Of a stretch of DNA of 15,894 nt, positions 15,821 to 15,894 are shown in pieces. Source of the DNA: an uncultured Prevotellaceae bacterium (GTDB lineage: Bacteria; Bacteroidota; Bacteroidia; Bacteroidales; Bacteroidaceae); NCBI GenBank assembly GCA_946406585.1, contig CAMJLI010000027.1:1-15894 (forward strand), written 5' to 3'. Position 1 is the stretch's first letter; each line of letters opens with the position of its first letter. The position numbers were made by a program, and so were the translations under genes. The notes beneath the pieces are model-generated. The model searched no databases. It was given only the letters and a program-made list of their open reading frames with translations, and was not told the origin of the DNA.

Positions 15821-15873
15821 ATGTTTCTGATTGCAAAGATAGTGCAAGCCGAGCGGAATGCAAAGCAAAACAC
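15821..15873 (-). repeat. Promoter-module repeat, copy 2 (intact)
   Basis: The blocks atgtttctgatt (15821-15832), gtgcaagccgagcggaa (15842-15858) and caaaacac (15866-15873), given as plus-strand sequence, match copy 1 at 9082-9131 in order and nearly in spacing. This copy contains the complete minus-strand promoter 15834-15863 and stands 18 nt upstream of the lipoprotein start. Confidence 0.8.
15834..15863 (-). promoter_or_regulatory. Promoter of the lipoprotein gene
   Basis: Read on the minus strand, TTG (complement of 15861-15863) is followed after 19 nt by TATCTTTG (complement of 15834-15841), an exact match to TAnnTTTG. The predicted start near 15827 gives a leader of about 25 nt. The spacer contains the 17-nt sequence shared with the region upstream of the metallopeptidase. 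Confidence 0.75.
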
Positions 15874-15894
15874 GAAGTTTTTGCTTTCATTCCC

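Noticed and set aside
15803..15868. Upstream extension of the lipoprotein frame to 15868
   Set aside because: It would start upstream of the promoter's own -7 box and place a non-signal-like segment before a perfect lipoprotein signal. The start at 15802 is better.
1..15894. CRISPR arrays, tRNA or rRNA genes, insertion sequences
   Set aside because: I saw no regularly spaced repeats, no tRNA-like T-loop and acceptor pairs, no rRNA core sequences and no transposase frames on either strand.

Overview
The window looks like chromosomal DNA of a gut-type Bacteroidota, most likely Bacteroidales and probably near Prevotella or Bacteroides. The signs are protein families and start contexts typical of that group, A-rich leaders that mostly lack a Shine-Dalgarno, and several promoter candidates of the Bacteroidota sigma-ABfr type (TTG, about 19-21 nt, then TAnnTTTG). 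The family assignment is inference: there is no rRNA here and no search was run. No tRNA, CRISPR array, insertion sequence or prophage is visible.

Region 1 (1-4675, + strand) is an L-fucose uptake and isomerisation cluster: an amidohydrolase, L-fucose isomerase (fucI), an L-fucose:H+ symporter of the major facilitator superfamily (fucP), and a RhaM-family mutarotase that fits the role of a type-2 L-fucose mutarotase. A good promoter stands just before the first gene, and the last two genes overlap in ATGA. The symporter would import fucose, the mutarotase would interconvert its anomers and FucI would make L-fuculose. The kinase and aldolase expected next are not in the window.

Region 2 (4676-7104, + strand) holds a small outer-membrane beta-barrel protein with its own promoter candidate. 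A very strong hairpin follows, and then an FAD-dependent dehydrogenase of the COG2509 type. Region 3 (7082-9064, - strand) is a two-gene unit of a membrane-anchored neutral zinc metallopeptidase followed by an acyltransferase-3 membrane protein. Its 3' end overlaps the dehydrogenase gene by 23 bp.

Region 4 (9065-11640) starts with a 347-bp intergenic region rich in promoter-like motifs. A cytidylate-kinase-like protein and, 15 nt later, an AAA-ATPase/PD-(D/E)XK nuclease-like protein follow. Region 5 (11641-15397, + strand) is a translation-related unit: pheT (without pheS), a YebC/TACO1-family protein and a small TSCPD-domain protein, ended by a clear intrinsic terminator. Region 6 (15407-15894, - strand) is a small lipoprotein gene with a good promoter. 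That promoter's sequence is nearly duplicated upstream of the zinc metallopeptidase.

Most of the window is ordinary core or sugar-catabolic gene content, and I see no convincing new multi-gene system. The items most worth a second look are the duplicated promoter module (with its -7 box broken in one copy), the kinase-like/nuclease-like gene pair, the incomplete fucose pathway led by an amidohydrolase, and the conserved-looking coupling of yebC to a TSCPD gene.
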